Source of the DNA: CAYPYI01 sp964415085
GTDB taxonomy: Bacteria; Bacillota; Clostridia; Tissierellales; Tissierellaceae
NCBI GenBank assembly: GCA_964415085.1
Contig: CAYPYI010000033.1
Location: 1 to 16,219 of the forward strand
Reading direction: 5' to 3'
DNA: 16,219 nt
In this document: positions 8,031 to 14,366 of the stretch, piece by piece
Layout: each line of letters starts with the position of its first letter
Position numbering within the stretch: the stretch's first letter is position 1
Made by a program: the position numbers and the translations under genes
The notes under the pieces: generated by a model
What the model saw: the letters and a program-made list of their open reading frames with translations, nothing else
Told to the model about the DNA's origin: nothing
Databases searched by the model: none

Positions 8031-8351
8031 CTATAAATACTTTAATTTATTCTCTTTAAGTAACTCTAAATTCTCATTAAGACTTTTAGATGTAGATTTA
8101 TAAATGTCTATATCTGCTAGCTTTAACAATTTGCTTGCTTTCTCACCTAATTTAGGCACTATAACCACATCTACCTCAAGATCTATGACTAGTTGTGCAG
8201 CTTTAACACCAGCCCCATTTGATAAATTTAAGTTCTCATTATATATATATAAGTAATTATCTCCATCTATTAACAAGAAATATTCACTTCTTCCAAAATT
8301 GTCACTAATTATTTTAGAATCTTTGTCTTCAACAGGTAATAAAATTTTCAT
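8031..8351 (-). CDS. NifX-like dinitrogenase iron-molybdenum cofactor family protein (first gene of operon)
   Basis: A 106-residue PF02579-type protein. It keeps the family start MKILLPVEDKDSKI, the NFGRSEYFLLID block (18-29) in place of HFGxCxxF, and GAGVKAAQLVIDLEVDVVI (46-64). It has no cysteine or histidine at all, so it cannot bind a cluster in the way its operon partner at 5950-6306 might. Lys/Leu-rich residues form the C-terminus. The start is set by GGAGGTG before the ATG. It opens the operon, directly behind the promoter with the palindrome. Having two divergent family members at both ends of one operon suggests different roles, for example scaffold versus carrier, but this is inference. 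Confidence 0.82.
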   Translation of the reverse strand: MKILLPVEDKDSKIISDNFGRSEYFLLIDGDNYLYIYNENLNLSNGAGVKAAQLVIDLEVDVVIVPKLGEKASKLLKLADIDIYKSTSKSLNENLELLKENKLKYL

Positions 8352-8394
8352 AGTTCACCTCCATTATGAGTATATGCTCTTTACTATATATTTA

Positions 8395-8422
8395 ATTTTA
8401 CTACTTTATTGGCATATGTCAA
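8395..8422 (-). promoter_or_regulatory. Promoter of the NifX/MinD operon
   Basis: On the minus strand a perfect TTGACA (8417-8422) is followed after 16 bases by TAAAAT (8395-8400, five of six matches). This is one of the best promoters in the window. The -35 box lies inside the palindrome at 8406-8425, so a bound protein there would block or alter transcription. Confidence 0.7.
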
Positions 8423-8425
8423 TAA
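8406..8425. promoter_or_regulatory. 20-bp palindrome, candidate operator between the NifX/MinD operon and yjbQ
   Basis: The 20 bases TTATTGGCATATGTCAATAA form an inverted repeat with nine of ten positions paired (only position 7 against 14 differs). The repeat covers the -35 box of the leftward operon and sits about 27 bases upstream of the yjbQ -10 box. It has no T-tract and no loop, so it looks like a dimer-binding DNA site rather than a terminator. I cannot assign a regulator. Confidence 0.6.
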
Positions 8426-8448
8426 CCTTCTAAAAAATATGTATTTCA

Positions 8449-8457
8449 TGATATAAT
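8449..8457 (+). promoter_or_regulatory. Extended -10 promoter of yjbQ
   Basis: TGATATAAT is a perfect extended -10 (TG at 8449-8450, TATAAT at 8452-8457). The -35 region (8429-8434) is weak, as is common with extended -10 promoters. The start point would be about 12 bases before the ATG, leaving just room for the AAGGAGTG ribosome site, so the leader is very short. Confidence 0.6.
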
Positions 8458-8475
8458 TATCTAAGGAGTGATTTT

Positions 8476-8874
8476 ATGAGTAACTTATTTAAATATAATA
8501 TTTCTACAAACAAGGATATTGAAACAATAAATATAGACAAGTATGTTAATGATGCTGTTAATAAAAGTAAGGTTGAAGAAGGTATTTGTTTAGTCTATAC
8601 TCCTCATACAACAGCTGGAATTACAATAAATGAAAATGGTGACTATGATGTAAGATTAGATTTAGAATATGCTTTTGATTTATTATCACCTAAAAGAATA
8701 GAATATAGACATTTTGAAGGAAATACTAATGCTCATTTATTATCAAGCATAATAGGTTGTAGTGAAAGTTTAATTATACAAAAAGGTAAGATTCTTCTTG
8801 GAACTTGGCAAAGTATTTATTTTTGTGAATTTGATGGTCCTAGAAATAGAGATATTCTTATAAAAATTTTATAA
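8476..8874 (+). CDS. yjbQ: YjbQ/UPF0047 family protein (secondary thiamine-phosphate synthase type)
   Basis: A 132-residue single-domain cytoplasmic protein of normal family length. The conserved blocks are VYTPHTTAGITINENGD (41-57), HFEGNTNAHLLSSIIG (79-94) and GTWQSIYFCEFDGPRNR (108-124). These include the His and Glu residues thought to form the active or metal site. The E. coli member can replace thiamine-phosphate synthase weakly, hence the usual name, but the natural reaction is not settled. The ATG is preceded by AAGGAGTG. It stands alone, transcribed away from the NifX/MinD operon, and shares with it a 124-base control region that contains a palindrome. No thiamine genes or TPP riboswitch are near, so a thiamine role is not supported by context. 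Confidence 0.9.
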   Translation: MSNLFKYNISTNKDIETINIDKYVNDAVNKSKVEEGICLVYTPHTTAGITINENGDYDVRLDLEYAFDLLSPKRIEYRHFEGNTNAHLLSSIIGCSESLIIQKGKILLGTWQSIYFCEFDGPRNRDILIKIL

Positions 8875-8908
8875 AAAAGAGGTTAGTATAATTACTAACC
8901 TCTTAATT
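8873..8908 (-). terminator. Shared bidirectional terminator between yjbQ and the corrinoid transporter operon
   Basis: An 11-bp stem (8877-8887 with 8894-8904, arms AAGAGGTTAGT and ACTAACCTCTT) with a six-base loop. On the minus strand it ends in TTTTTT and stops the ABC operon. On the plus strand it follows the yjbQ stop codon directly and ends in a weaker TTAATT. It lies between two convergent genes. Confidence 0.85.
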
Positions 8909-9659
8909 AAAATACAAAAACACTTTTTGTACCTGTATTTATTTTTTCTGCATCCACTTGATATACATCTTTTATATTTTCAATTGTTAAAACATCATCT
9001 TTACTCCCTGATGCAAAAATATTACCATCTTTTAATAATATTATCTCATCAGAATAATTATATGCCAAATTTAAATCATGCATAACTATAATGATTGTAT
9101 AGCCTATTTCATCACATAAAAATCTTAGTAAATCCATAACATAAAGTTGATGTTTTATATCCAGAGCACTAGTAGGCTCGTCTAACAACAAAACCTCACT
9201 TTGCTGAGCTAGGGCTCTTGCAATCATTACTCTTTGTCTTTCTCCACCACTAATTTCGTTTAACTTTTTTAGTGCATAGTGATCTATCTCTAAAAACTCC
9301 ATTAAATTTTCACATATTTTATAGTCTTTTTTATCATAGCTCCAATTGATATAAGCTCTTCTTCCTAAGAGTACAGTGTCTGATACACTTATTTGAAAAC
9401 TTATTTCGTCTCTTTGGGAAACATATGCTTGTATTTTAGCTAATTCTTTTTTCTCATATTCTTTGATATTTTTATCTAATATATTAATATCACCGTTATC
9501 ACTATCTAAAAGTCCTGCTATATTTTTTAGCAAAGTACTTTTCCCTGAACCATTAGGACCTAAGATGCTTAAAAACTTTCCTTTTTTTACTTTATAGTTT
9601 ATATTATTTAAAATCTTATCTTTATCATAAGAAAAATCTAACTCTTTTATATCTATCAT
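8907..9659 (-). CDS. ABC transporter ATP-binding protein, corrinoid/siderophore type (BtuD/FecE-like)
   Basis: The cytoplasmic ATPase that powers the importer coded with it. From the ATG at 9659 it has 250 residues, normal for this class. Motifs are Walker A GPNGSGKST (34-42), the Q-loop at about 82, signature ISGGERQR (136-143), Walker B LLLDEP (157-162), the D-loop SALD, and the switch His194 in VMHDLN. I chose this ATG because it overlaps the permease stop codon (ATGA) with GGTGAT upstream. An in-frame TTG two codons earlier is less likely. It is last in the riboswitch-led operon and followed by a strong terminator. The family also imports iron-siderophores and haem. The cobalamin riboswitch at the operon head is the reason to favour a corrinoid. 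Confidence 0.92.
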   Translation of the reverse strand: MIDIKELDFSYDKDKILNNINYKVKKGKFLSILGPNGSGKSTLLKNIAGLLDSDNGDINILDKNIKEYEKKELAKIQAYVSQRDEISFQISVSDTVLLGRRAYINWSYDKKDYKICENLMEFLEIDHYALKKLNEISGGERQRVMIARALAQQSEVLLLDEPTSALDIKHQLYVMDLLRFLCDEIGYTIIIVMHDLNLAYNYSDEIILLKDGNIFASGSKDDVLTIENIKDVYQVDAEKINTGTKSVFVF

Positions 9660-10777
9660 TGCCAATCACCACTTTTTCTTGATATTAAGATATATATAAA
9701 GAATGGCGCTCCAATTAAAGATGTTATTATGCCAACTGGTATCTCAACTGGAGAGAAAGCATTCCTAGCAATTGTATCTGCTAACAATAAAATAAACGAG
9801 CCCATTAATGCTGATGCTGGAATTAATATTCTATTATCAGTCCCAAATATACTTCTACTTATATGAGGAGCTACTAAACCTATAAATCCTATAATTCCTG
9901 AAAATGCACTAGCTGTAGATGCCATTAAAGTAGTTAAAAACAAGCCAATCTTATGAGTTTTCTTGACATCAATTCCCATAGTTTTTGCCAAATCATCTCC
10001 AAGAAATAAAGCATTAAAATCTTGACTTTTAGTATATAATACTATGCTGGATAACAATACCACTGGAAATAATATATAAATATTTTTCCACTTTGCTCCC
10101 CAAAAACCACCCATTAGCCAAAGCATTAAATCTCTTAAAGCTTCTGCATTTGATATATATTTAAGTGCAGATAATCCAGCTGAAAACAAACTACTAACAG
10201 CTACTCCTGCTAATAAAAGTACAGTTATAGAATTATCTTTAATTTTTGATATTAGAAATACTAACATCATGGCTATTCCACCAAAAATAAAAGCAAATAA
10301 AGATGTAAAGACCTGACTTTTAATTATAAATTGTGATCCCCATATCCTAGTTCCTAAAACAATAGCTATAGCTGCACCAAATGAAGCTCCACTTGATACA
10401 CCTAGTGTATAAGGACCTGCTAATGGGTTTTTAAGTAAATTCTGCATTACTACCCCAGATATTCCCAGTGCGAATCCTGTTATGGCTGCTGTTATAACTC
10501 TAGGCATTCTTATATGTTTTATAACATATTCTAAGGTCTTTTGATCTTTTGTAAAATCTGATGTATCTGTAAATATAGCTTTAAATATAAACCTTAAATC
10601 TATATCCATAGTTCCAAGACTTATAGATATTCCCATTAATAATACTACTAAAATAAAAAGAAATATTATCATAATATATTTCTTTTTATTATTTTTATTA
10701 TAATAATTTTCAATAAACACAGCGGAGTTATCATTTTCGCTGTGTTTAAAAGTGTTAATAAAATCTTCTTTTTTCAT
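9656..10777 (-). CDS. ABC transporter permease, FecCD/BtuC family
   Basis: The membrane channel of the importer, 373 residues. After a polar, charged N-terminal tail of about 33 residues come hydrophobic segments consistent with about ten helices. Family blocks are RMPRVITAAITGFALGISGVVMQ (about 90-112), NPLAGPYTLGVSSGASFGAA (116-135), LMLWLMGGFWGAKW and GFIGLVAPHISRSIFG, the last being the coupling region that contacts the ATPase. The N-terminal tail makes it longer than the usual 320-340 residues. Translation starts one base after the lipoprotein stop codon, with AAAGGAT upstream, so the two are tightly coupled. The cargo follows from the riboswitch, not from the permease itself. Confidence 0.92.
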   Translation of the reverse strand: MKKEDFINTFKHSENDNSAVFIENYYNKNNKKKYIMIIFLFILVVLLMGISISLGTMDIDLRFIFKAIFTDTSDFTKDQKTLEYVIKHIRMPRVITAAITGFALGISGVVMQNLLKNPLAGPYTLGVSSGASFGAAIAIVLGTRIWGSQFIIKSQVFTSLFAFIFGGIAMMLVFLISKIKDNSITVLLLAGVAVSSLFSAGLSALKYISNAEALRDLMLWLMGGFWGAKWKNIYILFPVVLLSSIVLYTKSQDFNALFLGDDLAKTMGIDVKKTHKIGLFLTTLMASTASAFSGIIGFIGLVAPHISRSIFGTDNRILIPASALMGSFILLLADTIARNAFSPVEIPVGIITSLIGAPFFIYILISRKSGDWQ

Positions 10778-10778
10778 A

Positions 10779-11912
10779 TTAATTATCCTTTAAGGAATAC
10801 CACCATATTCCATCAAAGTCAATTCCTAACCATTTTTCAAAATATTCCTTAGCATAATCTAAAGGTTCTATATCTTCATATAGCTCAGGATACATATATT
10901 TTGATAATTGTAGTACACCTATATATCCTTTATCTGAACCTAGAAAATTTGTTTGAAACATATATACATCTTTATTTTCAGCCGCTTTTAATTTCTTGAA
11001 TGTATTAGTTTCATTTAATAAAGTATGTTTTATTGCATCAAATTCTTCTGTATCCTTAGCTTCATATCCACCATACCAAGAGTTATTTAAAGTAATAATA
11101 TCAGGGTTTATTTCTAACACCATCTCAGGGTCAACTTTTATAGTTGTACTAGCAACTGTAGGGTCCCATTCAACTTCTGATGGATCTATCCCTCCAGCTA
11201 AGATACTTGCCATACCTTCTCCTACTCCAGCTTCTCCTCCTAATGATTTACTAGGATAAATTGAGAATTCATCTTTAGGTGCACCTGAATTTAATGCTAA
11301 TACAGTTTTCTTATCTTCATCTTTTAAATCTTTAGTTCTATCCTCAACTAAAGTTTGAATATCTTTTTTCCAATTTAAGTATTCTTCTACTCTATCTTCC
11401 TTTTGGAATAACTGACCAACTATTAATGCTTCTTCATCTAATGTATGTGGTAAATAGTTGCTAAGTCTTATTACTTTAATTCCAAGTGGATCTAGCATTT
11501 CTTCTAATTCTAAATTTCTATTTGGATGTGCAAAAACTACATCTGGACTTAAACCAATAATAGCTTCTATATTTAAGTCTTTATTAGCACCTACATATTC
11601 TTTACCCTCAAATCCTAAATATGGATTTAATTCATTAGCCTTATCTCCAAATCCAACAATAGTTTCATATGAATCAATAAGTTTTATTAATTCTAAAGTA
11701 TTTCTATTAAGTACAACTGCCTTTTCAATAGGTAAACTAACTGTAATTTCCCTATCTAATGCATCTACTATGGTTACTTCTTTTTGTTCTACTTCTTCTT
11801 TTTGTTCTACTTCTTCAACCACCTCATCTTTTTTACCACAAGATGTTAATACTGATACACTAACTACAAGCAGTAAAAATAATACTAAAAACTTTTTCTT
11901 ATTATTTTTCAT
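10779..11912 (-). CDS. Corrinoid-type ABC transporter substrate-binding lipoprotein (BtuF/FepB-like)
   Basis: The surface receptor of the importer, 377 residues, at the outer face of the membrane. It starts with a lipoprotein signal (MKNNKKK, hydrophobic stretch, lipobox LTSC with Cys25). A charged linker follows that contains a perfect repeat of EVEQKE. The mature part is a periplasmic-binding-protein fold of the PF01497 type, opening with VTIVDALDREITVSLPIEKAVVL. It also has the marks NLNIEAIIGLSPDVVFA-like (about 130-148) and EINPDIITLNNSWYGG. It is longer than BtuF proteins of about 250-300 residues, with an added aromatic C-terminus (KWLGIDFDGIWWYSL). The start is supported by AGGAGG. 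The gene lies directly behind a cobalamin riboswitch and terminator, so vitamin B12 or a precursor is the likely ligand. An iron chelate cannot be excluded by sequence alone. Confidence 0.9.
   Translation of the reverse strand: MKNNKKKFLVLFLLLVVSVSVLTSCGKKDEVVEEVEQKEEVEQKEVTIVDALDREITVSLPIEKAVVLNRNTLELIKLIDSYETIVGFGDKANELNPYLGFEGKEYVGANKDLNIEAIIGLSPDVVFAHPNRNLELEEMLDPLGIKVIRLSNYLPHTLDEEALIVGQLFQKEDRVEEYLNWKKDIQTLVEDRTKDLKDEDKKTVLALNSGAPKDEFSIYPSKSLGGEAGVGEGMASILAGGIDPSEVEWDPTVASTTIKVDPEMVLEINPDIITLNNSWYGGYEAKDTEEFDAIKHTLLNETNTFKKLKAAENKDVYMFQTNFLGSDKGYIGVLQLSKYMYPELYEDIEPLDYAKEYFEKWLGIDFDGIWWYSLKDN
11778..11813 (-). repeat. Two perfect 18-bp tandem repeats in the lipoprotein linker
   Basis: The 18-base unit TTCTTTTTGTTCTACTTC (plus strand) occurs twice without a mismatch at 11778-11795 and 11796-11813. 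In the protein it codes EVEQKE twice, just after the lipidated Cys. Its length is a multiple of three, so changes in copy number would lengthen or shorten the tether without breaking the frame. Confidence 0.85.
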
Positions 11913-11938
11913 TTTGAACCTCCTATAATTTTTCGAAC

Positions 11939-11968
11939 AAAAAAAATCTTCCTATAAACAGGAAGATT
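11939..11968 (-). terminator. Riboswitch-controlled transcription terminator
   Basis: On the minus strand a nine-bp stem AATCTTCCT/AGGAAGATT (11960-11968 with 11945-11953) with a six-base loop runs straight into eight T residues (11939-11946, of which the last two pair in the stem). It lies between the B12 aptamer and the lipoprotein start. An upstream segment (11977-11984, AGGAGATT) can pair with its first arm and so act as an antiterminator. Confidence 0.85.
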
Positions 11969-11971
11969 CAA

Positions 11972-12122
11972 ATAATAATCTCCTATCGTCCATGGATTGT
12001 AGAGATAGAAATAAAGGTATTCTGGCTTGCCCATAGGCTTACAGTAGCATCACTGCACAGGATTTACACCTGTTTCCCCTTTTATATTCAGTTTGTTCAA
12101 GTTTTATACTAGCATCTTTTAA
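11972..12122 (-). ncRNA. Cobalamin (adenosylcobalamin-type) riboswitch
   Basis: Read on the minus strand, the core signals of the B12 aptamer occur in order. First is AAAAGATGCT as the 5' closing arm (12111-12120). Then comes GGGGAAACAGGTG followed by AAATCCTGTGCAG (12055-12080 region), CTACTGTAAGCC, and the B12 box AGCCAGAATACC (12016-12027). The closing arm then returns with CTTTAT. The B12 box differs from the usual AGCCAGGAGACC at two or three positions. The downstream part holds alternative pairings: AGGAGATT (11977-11984) can pair either with the terminator's first arm or with ATCTCT (12001-12006). This fits an OFF switch: bound corrinoid favours the terminator and stops transcription of the importer. 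The exact 5' end is uncertain. Confidence 0.9.
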
Positions 12123-12153
12123 AAGGTGCGTCAATAAGTTTATTACTTATTTT

Positions 12154-13317
12154 TTATAAGCCCCATATTATTTCCAAATATTTATTAAAATCTGTATTTC
12201 CTTCAGTACTTATTATTAGTATGTTTGATTTATTATTTAAATCTAATTCTACTTTTAAATCTTCATATTCTCTATCTTTACATATTTTATATAAGGCACC
12301 CATTCCTACCGCACCAGACTCACCTGATATAATACTACAATCATCAAAAATAGGACTTGATAATATTCTCATACCTATTTCACTTATATAATCTGGACAA
12401 GAAAGTAAAAAATCCGAATATTTTTTTATAATCTCATAGCTTATATAATTTGGATTTCCACATGCAAGACCTGCCATTATAGTGTTTAGATTTCCTTCTA
12501 CAATTTGAATCTCCCCACTTTCTATAGACCTATATAAGCAATCAGCCTTATCTGGTTCTACTATAATACAAGTAGGAGCATCCTCTCCTAAGTTTTCTAC
12601 TAAATACCCAAGTATACTTCCTGCAAAGCTACCCACACCTGCTTGTAAAAAAATATGAGTAATTTCTTCATTTTTAATCTGATCTAACACTTCACTAATA
12701 ATTGTTGTATAACCTCTCATAATCCACTTTGGTATTTTTTCATAACCTTCCCAAGCTGTATCTTGAATAACTATATATCCATTTTCTAATGCTACTTCTT
12801 CACTCAATTTTACAGCTTCATCATAATTACCATCTATAACTATAACTTTTGCATTTTCGTTTTCTATAGCTTTTATTCTTTGACTTGTAGAACCTTTTGG
12901 CATATAAACTATACAATCTTGATTTAATTTATTGCTAGCCCATGCCACTGCTCTACCATGATTACCATCTGTTGCTGTTATAAATGTCTTTTTTATAGAT
13001 TTCAACTTATTACTGTTAAAATCTATTTCTTCTAATGGAATATCTAATTCTTCTGATAAATACATTCCAATTGCATAAAGTGCACCTAAAACTTTAAAGG
13101 CATTCAAATCAAATCTATATGATTCATCCTTTATATAAATATTTTTTAGCCCAAACTCTTTTGCTAAATTATTTAATTTGTGAAGTGGAGTATAATCATA
13201 TTCTTCAAATTTTTTATGAAACTCTCTTACATCAACAGTCTCATTTTTTGATAGGTATGAAAGATCTAAATCCATACCTTCTACACATTCATTTTCAATC
13301 CACTTAATTTTATCCAC
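12154..13317 (-). CDS. dpaL: Diaminopropionate ammonia-lyase
   Basis: A PLP enzyme that converts 2,3-diaminopropionate into pyruvate and two ammonia, in the cytoplasm. It has 387 residues against about 400 for the E. coli enzyme. The PLP lysine is Lys75 in RFDLNAFKVLGA. TATDGNHGRAVAWAS (114-128) carries Asp117, and QDTAWEGYEKIP (185-196) carries Asp186. These match in spacing the catalytic Lys and Asp residues described for the E. coli enzyme. LQAGVGSFAG (224-233) is the phosphate-binding loop. The start is GTG at 13317, with AGGAGG six bases ahead. It follows the arginase-like gene by 91 bases on the same strand, so both probably share a transcript. The usual ygeX-ygeW neighbours (carbamoyltransferase, YgeY peptidase) are absent here. 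After it only a weak AT-rich stem precedes the riboswitch. Confidence 0.92.
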   Translation of the reverse strand: MDKIKWIENECVEGMDLDLSYLSKNETVDVREFHKKFEEYDYTPLHKLNNLAKEFGLKNIYIKDESYRFDLNAFKVLGALYAIGMYLSEELDIPLEEIDFNSNKLKSIKKTFITATDGNHGRAVAWASNKLNQDCIVYMPKGSTSQRIKAIENENAKVIVIDGNYDEAVKLSEEVALENGYIVIQDTAWEGYEKIPKWIMRGYTTIISEVLDQIKNEEITHIFLQAGVGSFAGSILGYLVENLGEDAPTCIIVEPDKADCLYRSIESGEIQIVEGNLNTIMAGLACGNPNYISYEIIKKYSDFLLSCPDYISEIGMRILSSPIFDDCSIISGESGAVGMGALYKICKDREYEDLKVELDLNNKSNILIISTEGNTDFNKYLEIIWGL

Positions 13318-13408
13318 GTTATTCCTCCTTTAATTTTAATATACTTTCTTTCGATTTTTAATACACTATTTCCATAAACATAAAACTTTATTTATTAATC
13401 TATTAATT

Positions 13409-14176
13409 TTAATTGTAATGAGCTATTATAGTTTTTAAAATATTATAATTAGCTTTATTATTTAAATTTAATGCCTTCCTTTGACTATATTCATAAACAT
13501 TAGATTTTCTATCTAAAAATTCTCCACAAATATCAATTCCTAGAACATTAAAGTTTTCAAGCACATCTTCTAAAATATATAATAACTCCGACAATTTCAT
13601 ATCCCCATGATCCCAGTTTGTTAAACAATCTTCTTTTCTTAACACATCCTTATCAATGCTAATATAAACTTTCTCATTTTTACTCTCACTCAAAATTATA
13701 TTTTCCACTTGTTTAATATTATTTATTACTGAATTATTTATTATAGTAATTTTACTCTTATATTTTTTGGGTATTAAATCTAAATATTTTTCATTAACTC
13801 CTATCATAATAATATGTTCTAGATTTTCAATTGTTTCAAGACTTTTTAAAATCCATGATCCACAACTAATATATGGATTAAAGTCCGAAGAAAGTATCTC
13901 AGTATGGTTATCAAATAATATAAGCGTAAATCTACTTTCAATTCTTTTTAAAAATAAATATGTTATGTAATGATAGTTACCACTGCCTATAAATCTTACT
14001 TTTTCAATATCTGATTCTTTTAACCTGCTATCTATCATATCTAAACTTTTCTTCTCACAATAATATATATTACTCCTTATGTCTGTTAAATCTATAATAT
14101 TATAATCACTTTTTAAATAGAAGTTTTGACTTTCATATATATTATCAAAATTTAAAAGTGTTATTTTATTTTTCAT
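13409..14176 (-). CDS. Divergent arginase/agmatinase-superfamily protein
   Basis: A 255-residue protein whose spaced motifs match the ureohydrolase fold, which cleaves guanidino or formimino groups with two Mn2+ ions. It has GSGNYHY with His69 in place of GGDHS. FDNHTE follows, with Asp89, His91 and Glu93 in place of DAHxD. Next are SIDKDVLRKEDC with Asp175 and Asp177, GDMKLSELL (191-199), and DICGE with Glu219. All six metal-ligand positions thus have acidic or His residues, though one Asp is replaced by Glu. The protein is shorter than arginase or agmatinase (about 300). The start is supported by GGAGATG. It precedes dpaL, so it may supply or process a diaminopropionate-related compound. 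The true substrate is unknown and the enzyme class is inferred from motifs only. Confidence 0.72.
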   Translation of the reverse strand: MKNKITLLNFDNIYESQNFYLKSDYNIIDLTDIRSNIYYCEKKSLDMIDSRLKESDIEKVRFIGSGNYHYITYLFLKRIESRFTLILFDNHTEILSSDFNPYISCGSWILKSLETIENLEHIIMIGVNEKYLDLIPKKYKSKITIINNSVINNIKQVENIILSESKNEKVYISIDKDVLRKEDCLTNWDHGDMKLSELLYILEDVLENFNVLGIDICGEFLDRKSNVYEYSQRKALNLNNKANYNILKTIIAHYN

Positions 14177-14198
14177 AAAATTTCATCTCCTTCTATCT

Positions 14199-14207
14199 AT
14201 TATATCA
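14199..14207 (-). promoter_or_regulatory. Extended -10 promoter of the arginase-like/dpaL operon
   Basis: On the minus strand TGATATAAT reads as a perfect extended -10 (TATAAT at 14199-14204 with TG at 14206-14207). The -35 region is only T-rich. It is divergent from the pyr promoter and the two start about 70 bases apart. Confidence 0.6.
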
Positions 14208-14240
14208 AATATAATTTTAAAAAATGATATTGTTTATATA

Positions 14241-14269
14241 TTGACTAAAAATAATTAATGTGATATCTT
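14241..14269 (+). promoter_or_regulatory. Promoter of the pyrFE operon
   Basis: TTGACT (14241-14246) is followed after 17 bases by TATCTT (14264-14269), with TG one base ahead (14261-14262), making an extended -10. The expected start near 14276 falls only a few bases before the PyrR loop, as expected for an attenuator leader. Confidence 0.65.
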
Positions 14270-14279
14270 TCATTAAGAA

Positions 14280-14310
14280 CCTTTAATCTAAACCGAGAGT
14301 TTAGAAAGGA
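14280..14310 (+). promoter_or_regulatory. PyrR binding loop (anti-antiterminator) of the pyr attenuator
   Basis: The leader folds as lower stem CCTTT/AAAGG (14280-14284 with 14305-14309), a one-sided AAT bulge, upper stem CTAAA/TTTAG (14288-14292 with 14300-14304) and loop CCGAGAG (14293-14299). The loop fits the PyrR consensus CNGNGAG exactly. The upper stem is A-U where the consensus is mostly G-C or G-U, so pairing is kept. With UMP-PyrR bound, the 3' arm is locked and the terminator downstream can form. Otherwise GAAAGGA (14304-14310) can pair with TCCTTTC (14343-14349) as antiterminator. pyrR itself is not in the window. Confidence 0.8.
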
Positions 14311-14340
14311 TGAAAATACTATTACCTAAAATAGTTGTGT

Positions 14341-14366
14341 CTTCCTTTCGAGGAAGCTTTTTTTTT
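14341..14366 (+). terminator. Attenuator terminator of the pyr leader
   Basis: A six-bp stem CTTCCT/AGGAAG with a stable TTCG loop (14341-14356), then C and nine T residues (14358-14366). It precedes pyrF by 39 bases. Its first arm and loop are the pairing partner of the antiterminator, so formation is under PyrR control. Confidence 0.88.

Noticed and set aside
5950..8351. Reading the NifX-like genes as part of a nitrogen-fixation cluster
   Set aside because: No nifH, nifD, nifK, nifE, nifN or nifB is present. The paired ferredoxin-ATPases fit the ORP-type context instead.
8476..8874. Assigning yjbQ to thiamine synthesis from its family name
   Set aside because: There are no thiamine genes and no TPP riboswitch nearby, and the thiamine-phosphate synthase activity of the family is a weak secondary one.
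9656..9665. TTG at 9663-9665 as start of the ABC ATPase
   Set aside because: The ATG at 9657-9659 forms an ATGA overlap with the permease stop codon and has a better-placed GGTGAT, so it is the likelier start.
11458..11928. Open plus-strand frame of 156 codons opposite the lipoprotein gene
   Set aside because: It is a low-complexity Ser/Thr/Phe product antisense to a clear lipoprotein. It lacks a ribosome site and arises from AT-rich codon use. The other plus-strand frames opposite leftward genes (for example 613-993, 6715-7002, 13767-13970) are rejected for the same reason.
12106..12134. TTGACG (12129-12134) with 17-base spacing to TAGTAT (12106-12111) on the minus strand, with a TG extension, as promoter of the ABC operon
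   Set aside because: The start point would fall inside the B12 aptamer and remove its 5' closing arm (AAAAGATGCT). The operon promoter should lie further upstream, but I could not identify a convincing one.
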